The notes under the pieces are model-generated. The model saw nothing but the letters and a program-made list of their open reading frames with translations. It was not told where the DNA came from and searched no databases. The position numbers and the translations under genes were made by a program. Source: JAJTFW01 sp903922455 (lineage in GTDB: Bacteria; Bacteroidota; Bacteroidia; AKYH767-A; OLB10). From it: 64,000 bases of DNA. Positions 17,082 through 25,798 of the stretch are shown in pieces (position 1 is the first letter of the stretch; each line of letters starts with the position of its first letter). Where the stretch lies: contig CALQEU020000007.1 in the NCBI GenBank assembly GCA_943329665.2, positions 1 to 64,000 on the forward strand, read 5' to 3'.

Positions 17082-17206
17082 CGTTCGACTGAGCTCTCGC
17101 CGAAGTCGTTCGACTGAGCTCTCGCCGAAGTCGTTCGACTGAGCTCTCGCCGAAGTCGTTCGACTGAGCTCTCGCCGAAGTCGTTCGACTGAGCTCTCGC
17201 CGAAGT
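17082..17206. repeat. Five identical 25-bp tandem repeats
   Basis: Unit CGTTCGACTGAGCTCTCGCC plus GAAGT starts at 17082, 17107, 17132, 17157 and 17182 with no visible mismatch, followed by a partial unit at 17207. CGACT and AGTCG form a short inverted repeat within each unit. Flanked upstream (17022-17075) by ATTCGTATCG-type runs and a partial TCGCGAAGCCTCGC palindrome (17036-17049). Lies between converging genes; 17011-17250 holds no gene. Confidence 0.93.
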
Positions 17207-17250
17207 CGTTCGGGATCGTATCCCAAGTATGTTGTCTTTCACTTTATAAA

Positions 17251-18441
17251 TCACTCACTACTCTTCAACCCTTCAATCTTTTCTAAAAGTAAATCAGCCG
17301 TTTTACTTTCTACTCCAGACGTCTTGGCTAAATAAATAGTATGCTTGCAAACGAGCATGGCGTCTTCTTTCTTTTGTAATTTATATAAGATGCAGGCAAG
17401 TGTGTAATTGTGTCTTACATTGTCTCCCATTTTCACCGCTGTTTTCGCCCACGATTCAGCTTTGACTAACTGTTCGCGATCAATTACTCGTTCATAATAA
17501 TTATAGGCTACTTCATTCAATCTTCTGTAGTCGCTTTGGCAATATTTTTCAATGAAGGGTGCAGCCAACTCTTGATATTTTTTCCAGTCCGATTTCATTT
17601 TTGCACGGTTCAAGTGTGCATAGTCAATAATTTTATTAGCAATGGGTAACTTCGACTTTTCCAATTTAGAAATCATATCGTTGTATCCTAATGTGTCGAG
17701 TTTTTGTACTCTTGTCATTAATGCACCATTATAAACACCTAAAATTTTGTTGTCGATACTATCCGCTGTGTATACCTGCATGTACGCATCTCTATTTAAA
17801 ATTACTCTGTTAAATGCCTGCATGTCCACATCTTTAAATAAGTCGTACATGATTCTCCAATTCTCTTGTTTTATCAAATCCGCATCTTTCAATCCAATTA
17901 AATAGGCATTAATTCCTATTTGATTATCGAGCCCTGCACGATCCAGCATTTTGAAGTAAGTGTAAGTTTCAGTTGCCGTTGCTTTCTTCGAAAAATATTT
18001 TTTCTCGAAGGTGCGAAGTTGTTTGGTCGTATCTAAAGCATCATATCCCAAGGTAATAAAGTCAAGTACATCTTTTTTTCCAGCTTCACGATGCATCATC
18101 GTTGTCGCAGGATAATCAAAGAAAATATGCGCAGGATAATTTTGAACTTTTAATTTCTTGTTCAAATTCTTGCCTTCTTTCTCCATGTCCATTTTTATGT
18201 TGATGAAATTCTTGTTGTAATAATTGGCAACATTAATATCAGTATAAACTTTTTCTGTCATTTCCGAACAGTAATGACACCAGGAGGCATATGCGTGTAA
18301 AAAAATTGGCTTTTTGTCAGCCTTGGCTTTTACAATGGCTTCGTCAAATGTGATCGGTAAGAAATGGATACTGTCTCGTAATTGTGAATAGCTGCTAAAG
18401 CTTATGGAAAGGTAGAGTAGGAGTAAGCTAATTTTTTTCAT
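17251..18441 (-). CDS. Exported thioredoxin-like protein
   Basis: 396 residues. A signal peptide (about 1-19, ending SSYSQ) is followed by a thioredoxin fold with the redox motif WCHYC (Cys55, Cys58) in the setting KPIFLHAYASWCHYC, typical of Thioredoxin_7/DUF255-like periplasmic domains, and a cis-Pro region at NYPAHIFF. The C-terminal 250 residues are helical, with TPR-like stretches near the end (AESWAKTAVKMGDN...). Probably an envelope thiol-disulfide or chaperone-type protein; the partner is unknown. Monocistronic; converges with the amidohydrolase over the 25-bp repeat array. Confidence 0.85.
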   Translation of the reverse strand: MKKISLLLLYLSISFSSYSQLRDSIHFLPITFDEAIVKAKADKKPIFLHAYASWCHYCSEMTEKVYTDINVANYYNKNFINIKMDMEKEGKNLNKKLKVQNYPAHIFFDYPATTMMHREAGKKDVLDFITLGYDALDTTKQLRTFEKKYFSKKATATETYTYFKMLDRAGLDNQIGINAYLIGLKDADLIKQENWRIMYDLFKDVDMQAFNRVILNRDAYMQVYTADSIDNKILGVYNGALMTRVQKLDTLGYNDMISKLEKSKLPIANKIIDYAHLNRAKMKSDWKKYQELAAPFIEKYCQSDYRRLNEVAYNYYERVIDREQLVKAESWAKTAVKMGDNVRHNYTLACILYKLQKKEDAMLVCKHTIYLAKTSGVESKTADLLLEKIEGLKSSE

Positions 18442-18536
18442 AGGGTGGAGAATATTATTCTTGTCATTAGTCTGACGGACGAATTTACAATTATTGAATA
18501 TGTTTTTTATGAAATGAATATGAATGAACGACTAAT

Positions 18537-19151
18537 TTACCTGCTTGGAACTAGACAATAAGGTAGTTTCCAGTCTTTTTTACTTCGATTTTGTAATGTG
18601 ACGATCTCTCCTTCACAATTCGTCAATTCACCCGTAGCCGATCGTTTTAGTGTTTTTAGTTGACCTGTTTTGATTGCTAAAATTACTTTGCTTTGAAGAC
18701 TATCAACGGATATGTTTGAGCTTTCTTTTCCAATTGCGATGCCTTGTTCGTTATTATACAAATCCATCTCTACTGCAGTCGCATCTTGCAATACGTCATC
18801 TTCCGTTTTACCTTTTCTAAATGCCCTGTAATTTCCGCGTTCATGAGCCTTGCCTAGTCTTCGTGCTGCTCTTGCGCCGATGTGTTGAGTCAAGCTCGCC
18901 ATCCAGAAAGTATGGCGGAAGGCATCTAAAGTTCCTCCGTGTGGAAAAGTGTCTAATTGATTTTTCTGACGAATTAGGTGGGTTTGTTGTCTAGCTTCCG
19001 TCGTAATTCGAAATGCTTTTTTAGCTTTGAAAAGATGGGTCAGAGTCCATGTTTTTTCTGCACAACTCAGTTTAAAAAATTGCGAGAAGATTGATTGTGC
19101 TGTAATACCATCTGCATAAAAAAATAAAATGAGCAACAAAGTTAATCTCAT
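18537..19151 (-). CDS. Exported DUF6973-type protein
   Basis: 204 residues with a signal peptide (about 1-18, ending GITAQ). The core block GTLDAFRHTFWMASLTQHIG (about 73-92) followed by KAHERGN is the recognisable DUF6973 pattern, with invariant-looking His, Trp and Glu that suggest a catalytic or metal site. Two Cys near the C-terminus could pair. Its start overlaps the previous gene by 4 bp (ATGA arrangement at 19148-19151), so translation is coupled. Biochemical role unknown. Confidence 0.75.
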   Translation of the reverse strand: MRLTLLLILFFYADGITAQSIFSQFFKLSCAEKTWTLTHLFKAKKAFRITTEARQQTHLIRQKNQLDTFPHGGTLDAFRHTFWMASLTQHIGARAARRLGKAHERGNYRAFRKGKTEDDVLQDATAVEMDLYNNEQGIAIGKESSNISVDSLQSKVILAIKTGQLKTLKRSATGELTNCEGEIVTLQNRSKKDWKLPYCLVPSR

Positions 19152-19591
19152 TTAGCTGTGTAATACATCATCCCTTTTGCCAAAGCAAATCCAAAAAATT
19201 GCAGTTGATCTTGCTGGTTGTCTGTCTGACCTACCAATCCCATTCGAAAACGATCCCAAAGAATTTCAGGAGCATCTAATGTGGGAATGCAATAATATTC
19301 AGGTGCACCTCTTAGTTTTGTGTAAATTAAGATGATGGCACAAGGCTTTTCTTCGCCTGGACGATGTAATCCTTTAAAAACAGCTTTTCGATCACCATAC
19401 TCTACTTCATGGATATCTTTCACCTTGTAATTGTCTTTTAAGGCAACTTTCATCTGCATAAACATCTTATATCCCACCGATCCCATCACATATTCTTCCT
19501 CTGTAGTAGGTGCTATTTTCGAGTCTTGCGCATGGAGCTGTTGAAAGGATAGGAGGAGGGCGAATAGAGACAGAAGAAGGTACTTTTTCAT
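19148..19591 (-). CDS. Exported hypothetical protein, first gene of the DUF6973 operon
   Basis: 147 residues. A clear signal peptide (about 1-21, ending QQLHAQ) precedes a small soluble domain rich in short strands (VEYGDRKAVFKGL, CAIILIYTKLRGAPEYYCIP). I do not recognise the family. Overlaps the DUF6973 gene by 4 bp and has its own -7 element (TAAATTTG on the minus strand, 19608-19615), so the two proteins are probably made together and may act together in the envelope. Confidence 0.75.
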   Translation of the reverse strand: MKKYLLLSLFALLLSFQQLHAQDSKIAPTTEEEYVMGSVGYKMFMQMKVALKDNYKVKDIHEVEYGDRKAVFKGLHRPGEEKPCAIILIYTKLRGAPEYYCIPTLDAPEILWDRFRMGLVGQTDNQQDQLQFFGFALAKGMMYYTAK

Positions 19592-19607
19592 ATTGTAAAG
19601 ATTTTCA

Positions 19608-19615
19608 CAAATTTA
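19608..19615 (-). promoter_or_regulatory. -7 promoter element for the DUF6973 operon
   Basis: Minus strand TAAATTTG, 16 nt before the start codon at 19591. Confidence 0.5.
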
Positions 19616-19684
19616 AGCAAGAGATTCACCCCTTTCCAAGTAATATTTACCTTCTTTTTGATCTTTTCCTTTGTTTTCAAATTA

Positions 19685-19692
19685 TATATTTG
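19685..19692 (+). promoter_or_regulatory. -7 promoter element for the JmjC-like gene
   Basis: TATATTTG, 27 nt before the ATG at 19720, in a divergent promoter region with the DUF6973 operon. Confidence 0.5.
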
Positions 19693-19719
19693 TCTTTCTA
19701 AATTCCTACATTTCTAATT

Positions 19720-20616
19720 ATGGCTACAAAATCTGTTATTTTAGCGAAAGTGGGCGACATCGTCCTTGAAAAAAAGTATGGGTTGTCTTACGAAGAATTC
19801 GCAGAGAAACACCTTTTCGCAAATTATCCTGTAGTGATTGGAGATGCTTGTAAAGATTGGCCAGCTAAGGAAAAATTCACACCTCGGTTTTTTAAGGATA
19901 ACTACGCCAATAGAGAAGTGAAAGTGCAAGGAAAAACTTTTCTTTTAGGTGATTTTATCGATTTAATGATGACTTCTACTAAAGAAAATCCTGCTCCCTA
20001 TCCTTGCAAATTGCAAATAGCAAGTGATTATCCGGAATTGCTGGCTGATGTTGAGCCTCGATTTAAATTTGCTTTGCCCGATCGAACCCATAGCAAAATG
20101 TTGCCTAAAGGATTGATTGGTGGTGCCGATACCTTAGAGATTTTTTTAGGAAGTCCGGGAGGACAATTTCCATACATGCACTATGACTATATGTGTTTTC
20201 ATGCTTTCATCACACAGTTATATGGCGAAAAAGAATTCACGGTGGTACCTCCTTCGCAAACAGAATATGTATATCCCGATCCCAATAATACGTGGGTGTC
20301 ATTAATCGATAATCAACGTAACCCCGATTTGAATAAGTTTCCATTGTGGTCTAAAGCCACTCCACTAACTTTTGTAGTAGGACCTGGTGAAACCATGTTT
20401 ATCCCCTGTGGTTGGTGGCACACAGCACACTCACTAACGCCTACCATATCCGTCGCACTCGATTGTCTCAATGCCTCCAATTGGAAGAACTTTACGGGTG
20501 AAGTAGACATTATGATGAGCCGAAACAATAAAGCAAAAGCCATGGCCGCCGCCCTATTTCTAAACGTCCTAGGCGGTGTTTTCTCTACTACCGAAAAATT
20601 GGGAATGAAGATTTAG
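19720..20616 (+). CDS. Cupin/JmjC-like Fe(II)/2-oxoglutarate oxygenase
   Basis: 298 residues. The double-stranded beta-helix has the iron facial triad: His154 and Asp156 in MHYDYMCF and a distal His234 in IPCGWWHTAHSL, plus the family's GEKEFTVVPP strand and GPGETMFIP turn. JmjC/cupin_8 enzymes hydroxylate protein side chains or small molecules; the target here is unknown. The N-terminal half (EFAEKHLFANYPVVIGDACKDW) is the usual lead-in of this group. Monocistronic with its own promoter; followed by a 310-bp repeat region. Confidence 0.88.
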   Translation: MATKSVILAKVGDIVLEKKYGLSYEEFAEKHLFANYPVVIGDACKDWPAKEKFTPRFFKDNYANREVKVQGKTFLLGDFIDLMMTSTKENPAPYPCKLQIASDYPELLADVEPRFKFALPDRTHSKMLPKGLIGGADTLEIFLGSPGGQFPYMHYDYMCFHAFITQLYGEKEFTVVPPSQTEYVYPDPNNTWVSLIDNQRNPDLNKFPLWSKATPLTFVVGPGETMFIPCGWWHTAHSLTPTISVALDCLNASNWKNFTGEVDIMMSRNNKAKAMAAALFLNVLGGVFSTTEKLGMKI

Positions 20617-20927
20617 GTTAATTCAGAATGCAGAATTAAGAATTCAGAATTAAGTCTCGATAGCAATTGGGATCAGAACCTGCTTGCTACAGACAAATTC
20701 GTGTATTAGCGGATTCGCGTATTCGTAATTCGTATATTCGTATCGATTCGTAATTCGTAACCCTCGTATATTCGTATCGATTCGTATCGCGAAGCCTCGC
20801 GACGTAACCTTTATAATCGCGTATTCGTATTTCACTTATTCGTATTTCGTATTTAGCGTATTAGCGAATTCGTAGATTCGTAATTCGTATATTCGTATCG
20901 ATTCGTATCGATTCGTAATTCGTATCC
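20617..20927. repeat. ATTCAGAATTAAG and ATTCGTA-type repeats with palindrome copy
   Basis: 20630-20655 repeats TTCAGAATTAAGAA; 20697-20925 is a dense run of ATTCGTA, ATTCGTATCG and GATTCG words on both sides of the dispersed palindrome TCGCGAAGCCTCGCGA at 20787-20802. Fills the gap between two converging genes; no gene is supported. Confidence 0.85.
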
Positions 20928-21431
20928 TTATGCTTTTACATTCACTTTAGACCATTCCTTAACCTGCCACGTAATTATTCCCGTGCAAATATGATTTTCA
21001 GCCGTATCATAAACAGAAACTGAATATTCTTTTACGACAGCGTCATTTTCTTTTAATAATGATATTATTTCATTTAATTTTTGCTCATCAATCCCAAATC
21101 GAGCAAATAGTTTTGTTTTCCCTTGGTAATGATAATCCACATGAATAGTTTGCAGGATGAGGCGATAAGATTCGGGTGGCAGCGCTCTAGCTAAACTTAA
21201 CCCACTGACATATTCACATAATGTAGCCAAGGCACAAGCATGAATGCCATTGATATGGTTTTTATTTTTTTTGATGAAAGGAATGGAAACTTCTAAACTT
21301 TCGTCGTATACTTTTTCTACTTTGAAACGATGCGGTGCGTTATAAGGAATAATTCTTTTTAGAACTAAATTCAATAGAAATAAATAGAAGGAGTTATTTT
21401 TCGCTTTATCTAAGATGGAATTCAACCTCAT
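20928..21431 (-). CDS. DUF4442-type hotdog-fold protein, putative thioesterase
   Basis: 167 residues. The pattern NHINGIHACALATLCEYVSGL (centred near residue 65) is the active-site helix of the DUF4442 hotdog group, in which His and Asn line the acyl-thioester site; the following strands (LILQTIHVDYHYQGKTKLFARF) complete the fold. Probably acts on acyl-CoA or acyl-ACP. Starts 2 nt downstream of the nitronate monooxygenase stop, so it is the second gene of that operon; the pairing is consistent with fatty-acyl metabolism but does not prove it. Confidence 0.8.
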   Translation of the reverse strand: MRLNSILDKAKNNSFYLFLLNLVLKRIIPYNAPHRFKVEKVYDESLEVSIPFIKKNKNHINGIHACALATLCEYVSGLSLARALPPESYRLILQTIHVDYHYQGKTKLFARFGIDEQKLNEIISLLKENDAVVKEYSVSVYDTAENHICTGIITWQVKEWSKVNVKA

Positions 21432-21433
21432 TG

Positions 21434-22441
21434 TTATTGATGGCTTTGTTGAAGGGTTTTCATGGCTTCCTCTAATTCTTTTTCTAAGCGAAGTAGAATC
21501 GCTTCACAAGAGATAATATCATCTACAAGAGCTACACTTTGCCCAGCCGCCCATAAATTATTGTAATTTCCGGGCTTAATAGCATCTTCAAATTTTGTCA
21601 TCCCTTTGTATTGGATTAGCATTTTGAAGTATTTTTTTGTTCTTGGATTCTTGCTCATCCAACGTTCAAAGAAATTCTGTGTGGGACCAATCTTTTTTGC
21701 ATATGGTGTGCTAATGATGGCACAAGGAGTTCCCGATAAACGATCACTCATCATAATATCTTCCATCCCCGAATCAACAATTGCATTTTTGTAGGCATCA
21801 CTTACCGTTGCTTCAGTAGATGCAATGAATCGAGTACCGATACTTGCACCTGCAGCACCTAAACTTAAACAGGAGAGAATCCCTGCACCGTTGGCGATAC
21901 CTCCTGCAGCTACCACTGGAATATGTGGAAATGCTTTATGTAGTGCTGGAATCAATACACTTTGTGGATAAGGACCTGCATGTCCGCCGGCACCTTGTGT
22001 AACGGCTATGAATCCATCGCAATGTAAGGAGGCACATTTCGCAGCATGCTCTAAATTGGTAACATCACAAAATACTTTTCCGCCGTAGCTGTGTGCAGCA
22101 TCTATCACTTCTTTTGGATTTCCTAAACTCGTAATGTAAAATGGAACTTTGTGTTCAACACAAATTTTTAAATGTTCGGCATACAGCGGATTTGTTTTTT
22201 GGACAATCAAATTGACTCCGTAATTGCCTGGCGTATTATTTTCTGTTTTATAGTGATTTAAGGAACTTAAAATAGTGGCTAACTCTCCTTTTTTTCTGTA
22301 GTTGAGGGTTGGAAAAGTTCCCATCGCACCAAATATCATCGCACTTTTCATCATTTCTTCGTTCGAAACCAAAAACATAGGAGCCATGATGATGGGAGTA
22401 CGGAGTCCAAATAGTTGAGTGAGTGGTGTATGGAATGGCAT
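21434..22441 (-). CDS. Nitronate monooxygenase / 2-nitropropane dioxygenase family
   Basis: 335-residue FMN-dependent TIM barrel. Blocks in order: TPIIMAPMFLVS at the N-terminus, NYGVNLIVQ, VTQGAGGHAG (with the conserved His), VVAAGGIANGAGI and GAAGASIGTRFIAS (phosphate-binding loops for FMN). The same fold serves in FabK enoyl-ACP reductases, which these proteins are hard to separate from without alignment; absence of the FabK C-terminal features makes the oxidase name more likely. Upstream gene of an operon with the DUF4442 protein, divergent from the acyl-CoA synthetase. Confidence 0.87.
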   Translation of the reverse strand: MPFHTPLTQLFGLRTPIIMAPMFLVSNEEMMKSAMIFGAMGTFPTLNYRKKGELATILSSLNHYKTENNTPGNYGVNLIVQKTNPLYAEHLKICVEHKVPFYITSLGNPKEVIDAAHSYGGKVFCDVTNLEHAAKCASLHCDGFIAVTQGAGGHAGPYPQSVLIPALHKAFPHIPVVAAGGIANGAGILSCLSLGAAGASIGTRFIASTEATVSDAYKNAIVDSGMEDIMMSDRLSGTPCAIISTPYAKKIGPTQNFFERWMSKNPRTKKYFKMLIQYKGMTKFEDAIKPGNYNNLWAAGQSVALVDDIISCEAILLRLEKELEEAMKTLQQSHQ

Positions 22442-22483
22442 ATGCTATAATATATTTTGTATTTTCGAAAATTAATTGTGATG

Positions 22484-22491
22484 TATATTTG
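22484..22491 (+). promoter_or_regulatory. -7 promoter element for the long-chain acyl-CoA synthetase
   Basis: TATATTTG, 25 nt before the ATG at 22517; a TTTG at 22456-22459 is 24 nt upstream, slightly far for a -33 element. Confidence 0.5.
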
Positions 22492-22516
22492 ACCTAAAGC
22501 TATATTATTTATTGCC

Positions 22517-24298
22517 ATGTCTGTAACTAGAATCTTCGACTTATTAAAACGCTATCGTGAATTATATCCCCAAAAGCCCGATGCACTTGCTGCCAAGGTA
22601 AATGGCGAGTGGGTGAAGGTGAGCACGGCTTCCTTCCTTGATTCTGCTGAGAGTATGAGCTATGGATTTTTGCAGATGGGCGTACAAAAAGGCGATAAAA
22701 TCGCAACGCTGAGTAATAATCGACCTGAATGGAATTATGTGGATCTTGGAATGATGTCGGTGGGAGCCATTCATGTTCCCATTTATCCTACCATCAGTGA
22801 AAGTGATTTGAAGTTTATTTTGAATGATGCGGATGTAAAATTCGTTTTCGTTTCAAGTAAAGATATTTTGGATAAAGTGGAGGGTGTATTGGGTGATGTA
22901 CCAAGTGTTCAAGGTGTTTTTACTTTTGATGAAATTGCCGGTAAAAAACATTGGAGGGAAATTGCCAATTTAGGTAAACAACATCCAAATCCCGATCAAG
23001 TAAAATCTATTTGTGATACCATTGGACAATTTGATTTAGCCACCATTCTTTATACCAGTGGAACTACTGGTTTTCCAAAAGGAGTGATGTTGTCGCACGA
23101 TAATATGATTTCTCAATTGATCGCAGCTCAAACATTAGCTCCCGTAACTCAATATAGCAAGGCGTTAAGTTTTCTTCCTTTAAATCACGTGTATGAAAGA
23201 GTACTAAGTTATTTGTACATGTATTTGGGTGTTGGAATTTATTATGCAGAGAGTATTGAAAAGGTTGCCGAAAATTTAAAAGAAGTAGAACCCGAAATGT
23301 TTGGATGTGTTCCTCGACTTTTTGAAAAAGTATACGATCGAATTATTGCAAAAGGAACTGCATTGACCGGAATAAAGAAAAAATTATTTTTCTGGGCAGT
23401 TGATTTGGGATTGAAGTACGAGGCGAATGGAGCCAATGGACCTATCTATGATTTTAAATTAAAAATCGCTCGCAAATTAATTTTTAGCAAATGGCAGGAA
23501 GCACTCGGTGGAAAAGTGAAAGCCGCCGTGTCAGGCGGTGCAGCCTTGCAACCACGCTTAGCTCGCATTTTTTGGGCGGCAGGAATTCCCATCTTAGAAG
23601 GATATGGATTAACAGAAACGAGTCCTGTGGTTGCTGTAAACACTTTACACCCCGGCGGACTCAAGTTTGGTACCGTCGGAAAAACCATCGAGCGAGTAAC
23701 GATACGTATAGCCGACGATGGAGAAATATTAACCAAAGGTCCCAATGTGATGTTAGGCTATTACAAGCGCCAAGATCTGACGGATGAAGTCATCGATAAA
23801 GAAGGATGGTTTCATACCGGCGATATCGGAGAAATTGTGGCCGGAGTTTATTTGAAAATCACCGATCGAAAAAAAGAAATTTTCAAAACTTCGGGTGGTA
23901 AATACATCGTTCCGCAAGCCATCGAAAATAAATTGAAGGAGTCGCGTTTTATAGAGCAAGTCATGGTAATTGGCGAAAATCAAAAATTTGCAGCGGCATT
24001 CATCGTTCCTGGTTTTGCATTTTTAAAAGAGTGGTGCGAACGAAAAGAAATTCCCATTCCAGCGACGCATGAAGAATTGATTGCAATCCCTAGAGTTAAA
24101 AATCGCATCATGAAAGAAGTAGAAAACGTAAACAAAAGTTTAGCCGCCTACGAATCCATCAAATGCATCGAGCTTCTCCCTCGCGAATGGTCCATCGAAA
24201 AAGGCGAAATGACTCCTAAGTTAAGTTTCAAGCGAAAAGTGATTTTGGAGGCGAATAAGAATTTGTTGGAGAAGATTTATGGTTCAATTCAGAATTAA
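22517..24298 (+). CDS. Long-chain fatty acid-CoA ligase (AMP-forming)
   Basis: 593 residues. Adenylate-forming motifs: LYTSGTTGFPKGVMLSHDN (P-loop), GYGLTETSPVV, GWFHTGDIGEI and the hinge motif KITDRKKEIFKTSGGKY. The extended gate region between residues 230 and 330 and the C-terminal ENKLKESRFIEQVMVIGE are those of FadD/ACSBG-type long-chain enzymes. Activates fatty acids with ATP and CoA at the inner membrane face. The divergent hotdog and flavoenzyme genes may share the acyl substrate pool. Converges with the PDH E2 gene with a 34-bp gap. Confidence 0.93.
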   Translation: MSVTRIFDLLKRYRELYPQKPDALAAKVNGEWVKVSTASFLDSAESMSYGFLQMGVQKGDKIATLSNNRPEWNYVDLGMMSVGAIHVPIYPTISESDLKFILNDADVKFVFVSSKDILDKVEGVLGDVPSVQGVFTFDEIAGKKHWREIANLGKQHPNPDQVKSICDTIGQFDLATILYTSGTTGFPKGVMLSHDNMISQLIAAQTLAPVTQYSKALSFLPLNHVYERVLSYLYMYLGVGIYYAESIEKVAENLKEVEPEMFGCVPRLFEKVYDRIIAKGTALTGIKKKLFFWAVDLGLKYEANGANGPIYDFKLKIARKLIFSKWQEALGGKVKAAVSGGAALQPRLARIFWAAGIPILEGYGLTETSPVVAVNTLHPGGLKFGTVGKTIERVTIRIADDGEILTKGPNVMLGYYKRQDLTDEVIDKEGWFHTGDIGEIVAGVYLKITDRKKEIFKTSGGKYIVPQAIENKLKESRFIEQVMVIGENQKFAAAFIVPGFAFLKEWCERKEIPIPATHEELIAIPRVKNRIMKEVENVNKSLAAYESIKCIELLPREWSIEKGEMTPKLSFKRKVILEANKNLLEKIYGSIQN

Positions 24299-24332
24299 GA
24301 ATTGTAAAAAAAACGCCTTGAGACATCTAACA

Positions 24333-25637
24333 TCAAATATTCCCTTGCCCCAACATCACAATCGGATTCTCTAATAGCGCTTTAAAGGTGTTTAAGAATT
24401 TAGATCCCACAACACCATCCACAACACGGTGATCGCAACTCAGCGTTACTTTCATGACGTTTCCGGGTTGCACCATTCCATTTTTTACCACTGGAATTTG
24501 TTTGATGGCACCAATGGCGAGAATGCATGCATCGGGCGGATTAATAATCGCTGTAAAGGATTCAATATTGAACATTCCTAAATTGGAAATGGTAAAAGTG
24601 TTGCCTTCCCAGTCTTGTGGTTGTAGTTTTTTGTCTTTTGCTTTTTTTGCGAATTCTTTTACTTCCACCGCAATTTGACTTAACGACTTGCTATCGGCAA
24701 AGCGTACTACGGGAACTAAAAGCCCATCTTCCACAGCTACAGCAACACCAATGTGAATATGATGGTTGTAACGAATGCGATCGCCCAACCATGCTGAATT
24801 CACTGCGGGATGTTCACGAAGTGATGTAGCAACGGCTTTCACCACAAAATCATTGAACGATATTTTAACTTGTGTAACTTGATTGATGCTTTCACGAGCA
24901 CGAACTACTTCATCCATGTCAACATCCATAGTGAGGTAAAAGTGAGGAGCTGTAAATTTACTTTCAGCTAAACGACGTGCGATGGTTTTTCTCATCTGCG
25001 TCACCGTTACTTCTTCAAAACTTTCTTTGGTTACTGCTTTCGCCGACAAAGTAGATCCTTGCACAAAACTTCCCGGTTTGAACCAATCGATATCGCGTTT
25101 AACAATTCGACCGTGTTCTCCTGATCCTTTCAACATGCCGAAGTCGATGCCTTTTTCAGTTGCTAAGCGTTTTGCTAAAGGAGATATTTTTAATCGCTCA
25201 TCGCCATTGGCTGAGTGAACAATTTCTTGTGCTCTGGGAGCTGAAATGGTTGGAGTAGGAGGTGCTGCTACAGTGCTTGCACTTGCTTGTGAAGCAGGTT
25301 TTGTAGCCGCCACAGGCTCAGCAGGAGCCGCTGCTGCGGGTGCTAACTTAGCTTCGTCTTCTTTCTGTGCAGCTGCTAAAAGATCTTTAAAATCTTCACC
25401 GGGGTTTCCCATGATTGCTAAAATACCATCAACCGGAATTGCTTTTCCTTCTTCAACACCAAGGTATAAAAGTGTACCGGCTTGGTACGATTCAAATTCC
25501 ATCGTGGCTTTGTCTGTCTCCACTTCTGCAACAAGCTCACCGCTCTTTACAGAATCACCTACTTTCTTATGCCATTTCACTAATACGCCTTCGGTCATGG
25601 TGTCCGACATCTTGGGCATTCTTACAATTTCAGCCAT
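24333..25637 (-). CDS. pdhC: Pyruvate dehydrogenase E2, dihydrolipoyl acetyltransferase
   Basis: 434 residues. One N-terminal lipoyl domain with the modified Lys in VETDKATMEFES, an Ala/Pro-rich flexible linker (about 85-135), a peripheral-subunit-binding domain (KISPLAKRLATEKGIDF to HGRIVKRDID) and the acyltransferase core ending with the catalytic DHRVVDGVVGSKF. Transfers acetyl groups from E1 to CoA. Downstream of E1-alpha on the same strand but 160 bp away, across a repeat. The motif set and context favour pyruvate rather than 2-oxoglutarate or branched-chain complex; the exact substrate is inferred. Confidence 0.93.
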   Translation of the reverse strand: MAEIVRMPKMSDTMTEGVLVKWHKKVGDSVKSGELVAEVETDKATMEFESYQAGTLLYLGVEEGKAIPVDGILAIMGNPGEDFKDLLAAAQKEDEAKLAPAAAAPAEPVAATKPASQASASTVAAPPTPTISAPRAQEIVHSANGDERLKISPLAKRLATEKGIDFGMLKGSGEHGRIVKRDIDWFKPGSFVQGSTLSAKAVTKESFEEVTVTQMRKTIARRLAESKFTAPHFYLTMDVDMDEVVRARESINQVTQVKISFNDFVVKAVATSLREHPAVNSAWLGDRIRYNHHIHIGVAVAVEDGLLVPVVRFADSKSLSQIAVEVKEFAKKAKDKKLQPQDWEGNTFTISNLGMFNIESFTAIINPPDACILAIGAIKQIPVVKNGMVQPGNVMKVTLSCDHRVVDGVVGSKFLNTFKALLENPIVMLGQGNI

Positions 25638-25798
25638 TTCTTTTTTAATTCAGTATTAATTATAATTTTTAGCTACTAAATTTCTCCTTCTAGCTTCTAG
25701 CTTCTAAAATCCAATCGCGAAGCCTCGCGACTAATCACGATAGTTGTCGGGACAAACATCCAACTTCTAATATCTAAAATCCAACATCCAACTACTAA
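25638..25798. repeat. CTTCTAG/CTAAAATCCAAC repeat with TCGCGAAGCCTCGCGA palindrome
   Basis: 25688-25712 repeats TCTAGCTTCTAG; the exact 16-bp palindrome lies at 25715-25730; 25755-25800 runs CAACTTCTAATATCTAAAATCC-type heptamers. Separates pdhA from pdhC. Confidence 0.8.

Noticed and set aside
17082..17206. CRISPR array
   Set aside because: Contiguous identical 25-bp units with no spacers.
17014..17254. Two minus-strand ORFs with repeated Arg/Ser-rich peptides
   Set aside because: They arise from the 25-bp tandem repeat, which is open in more than one frame because three units make 75 bp; no signal, no promoter.
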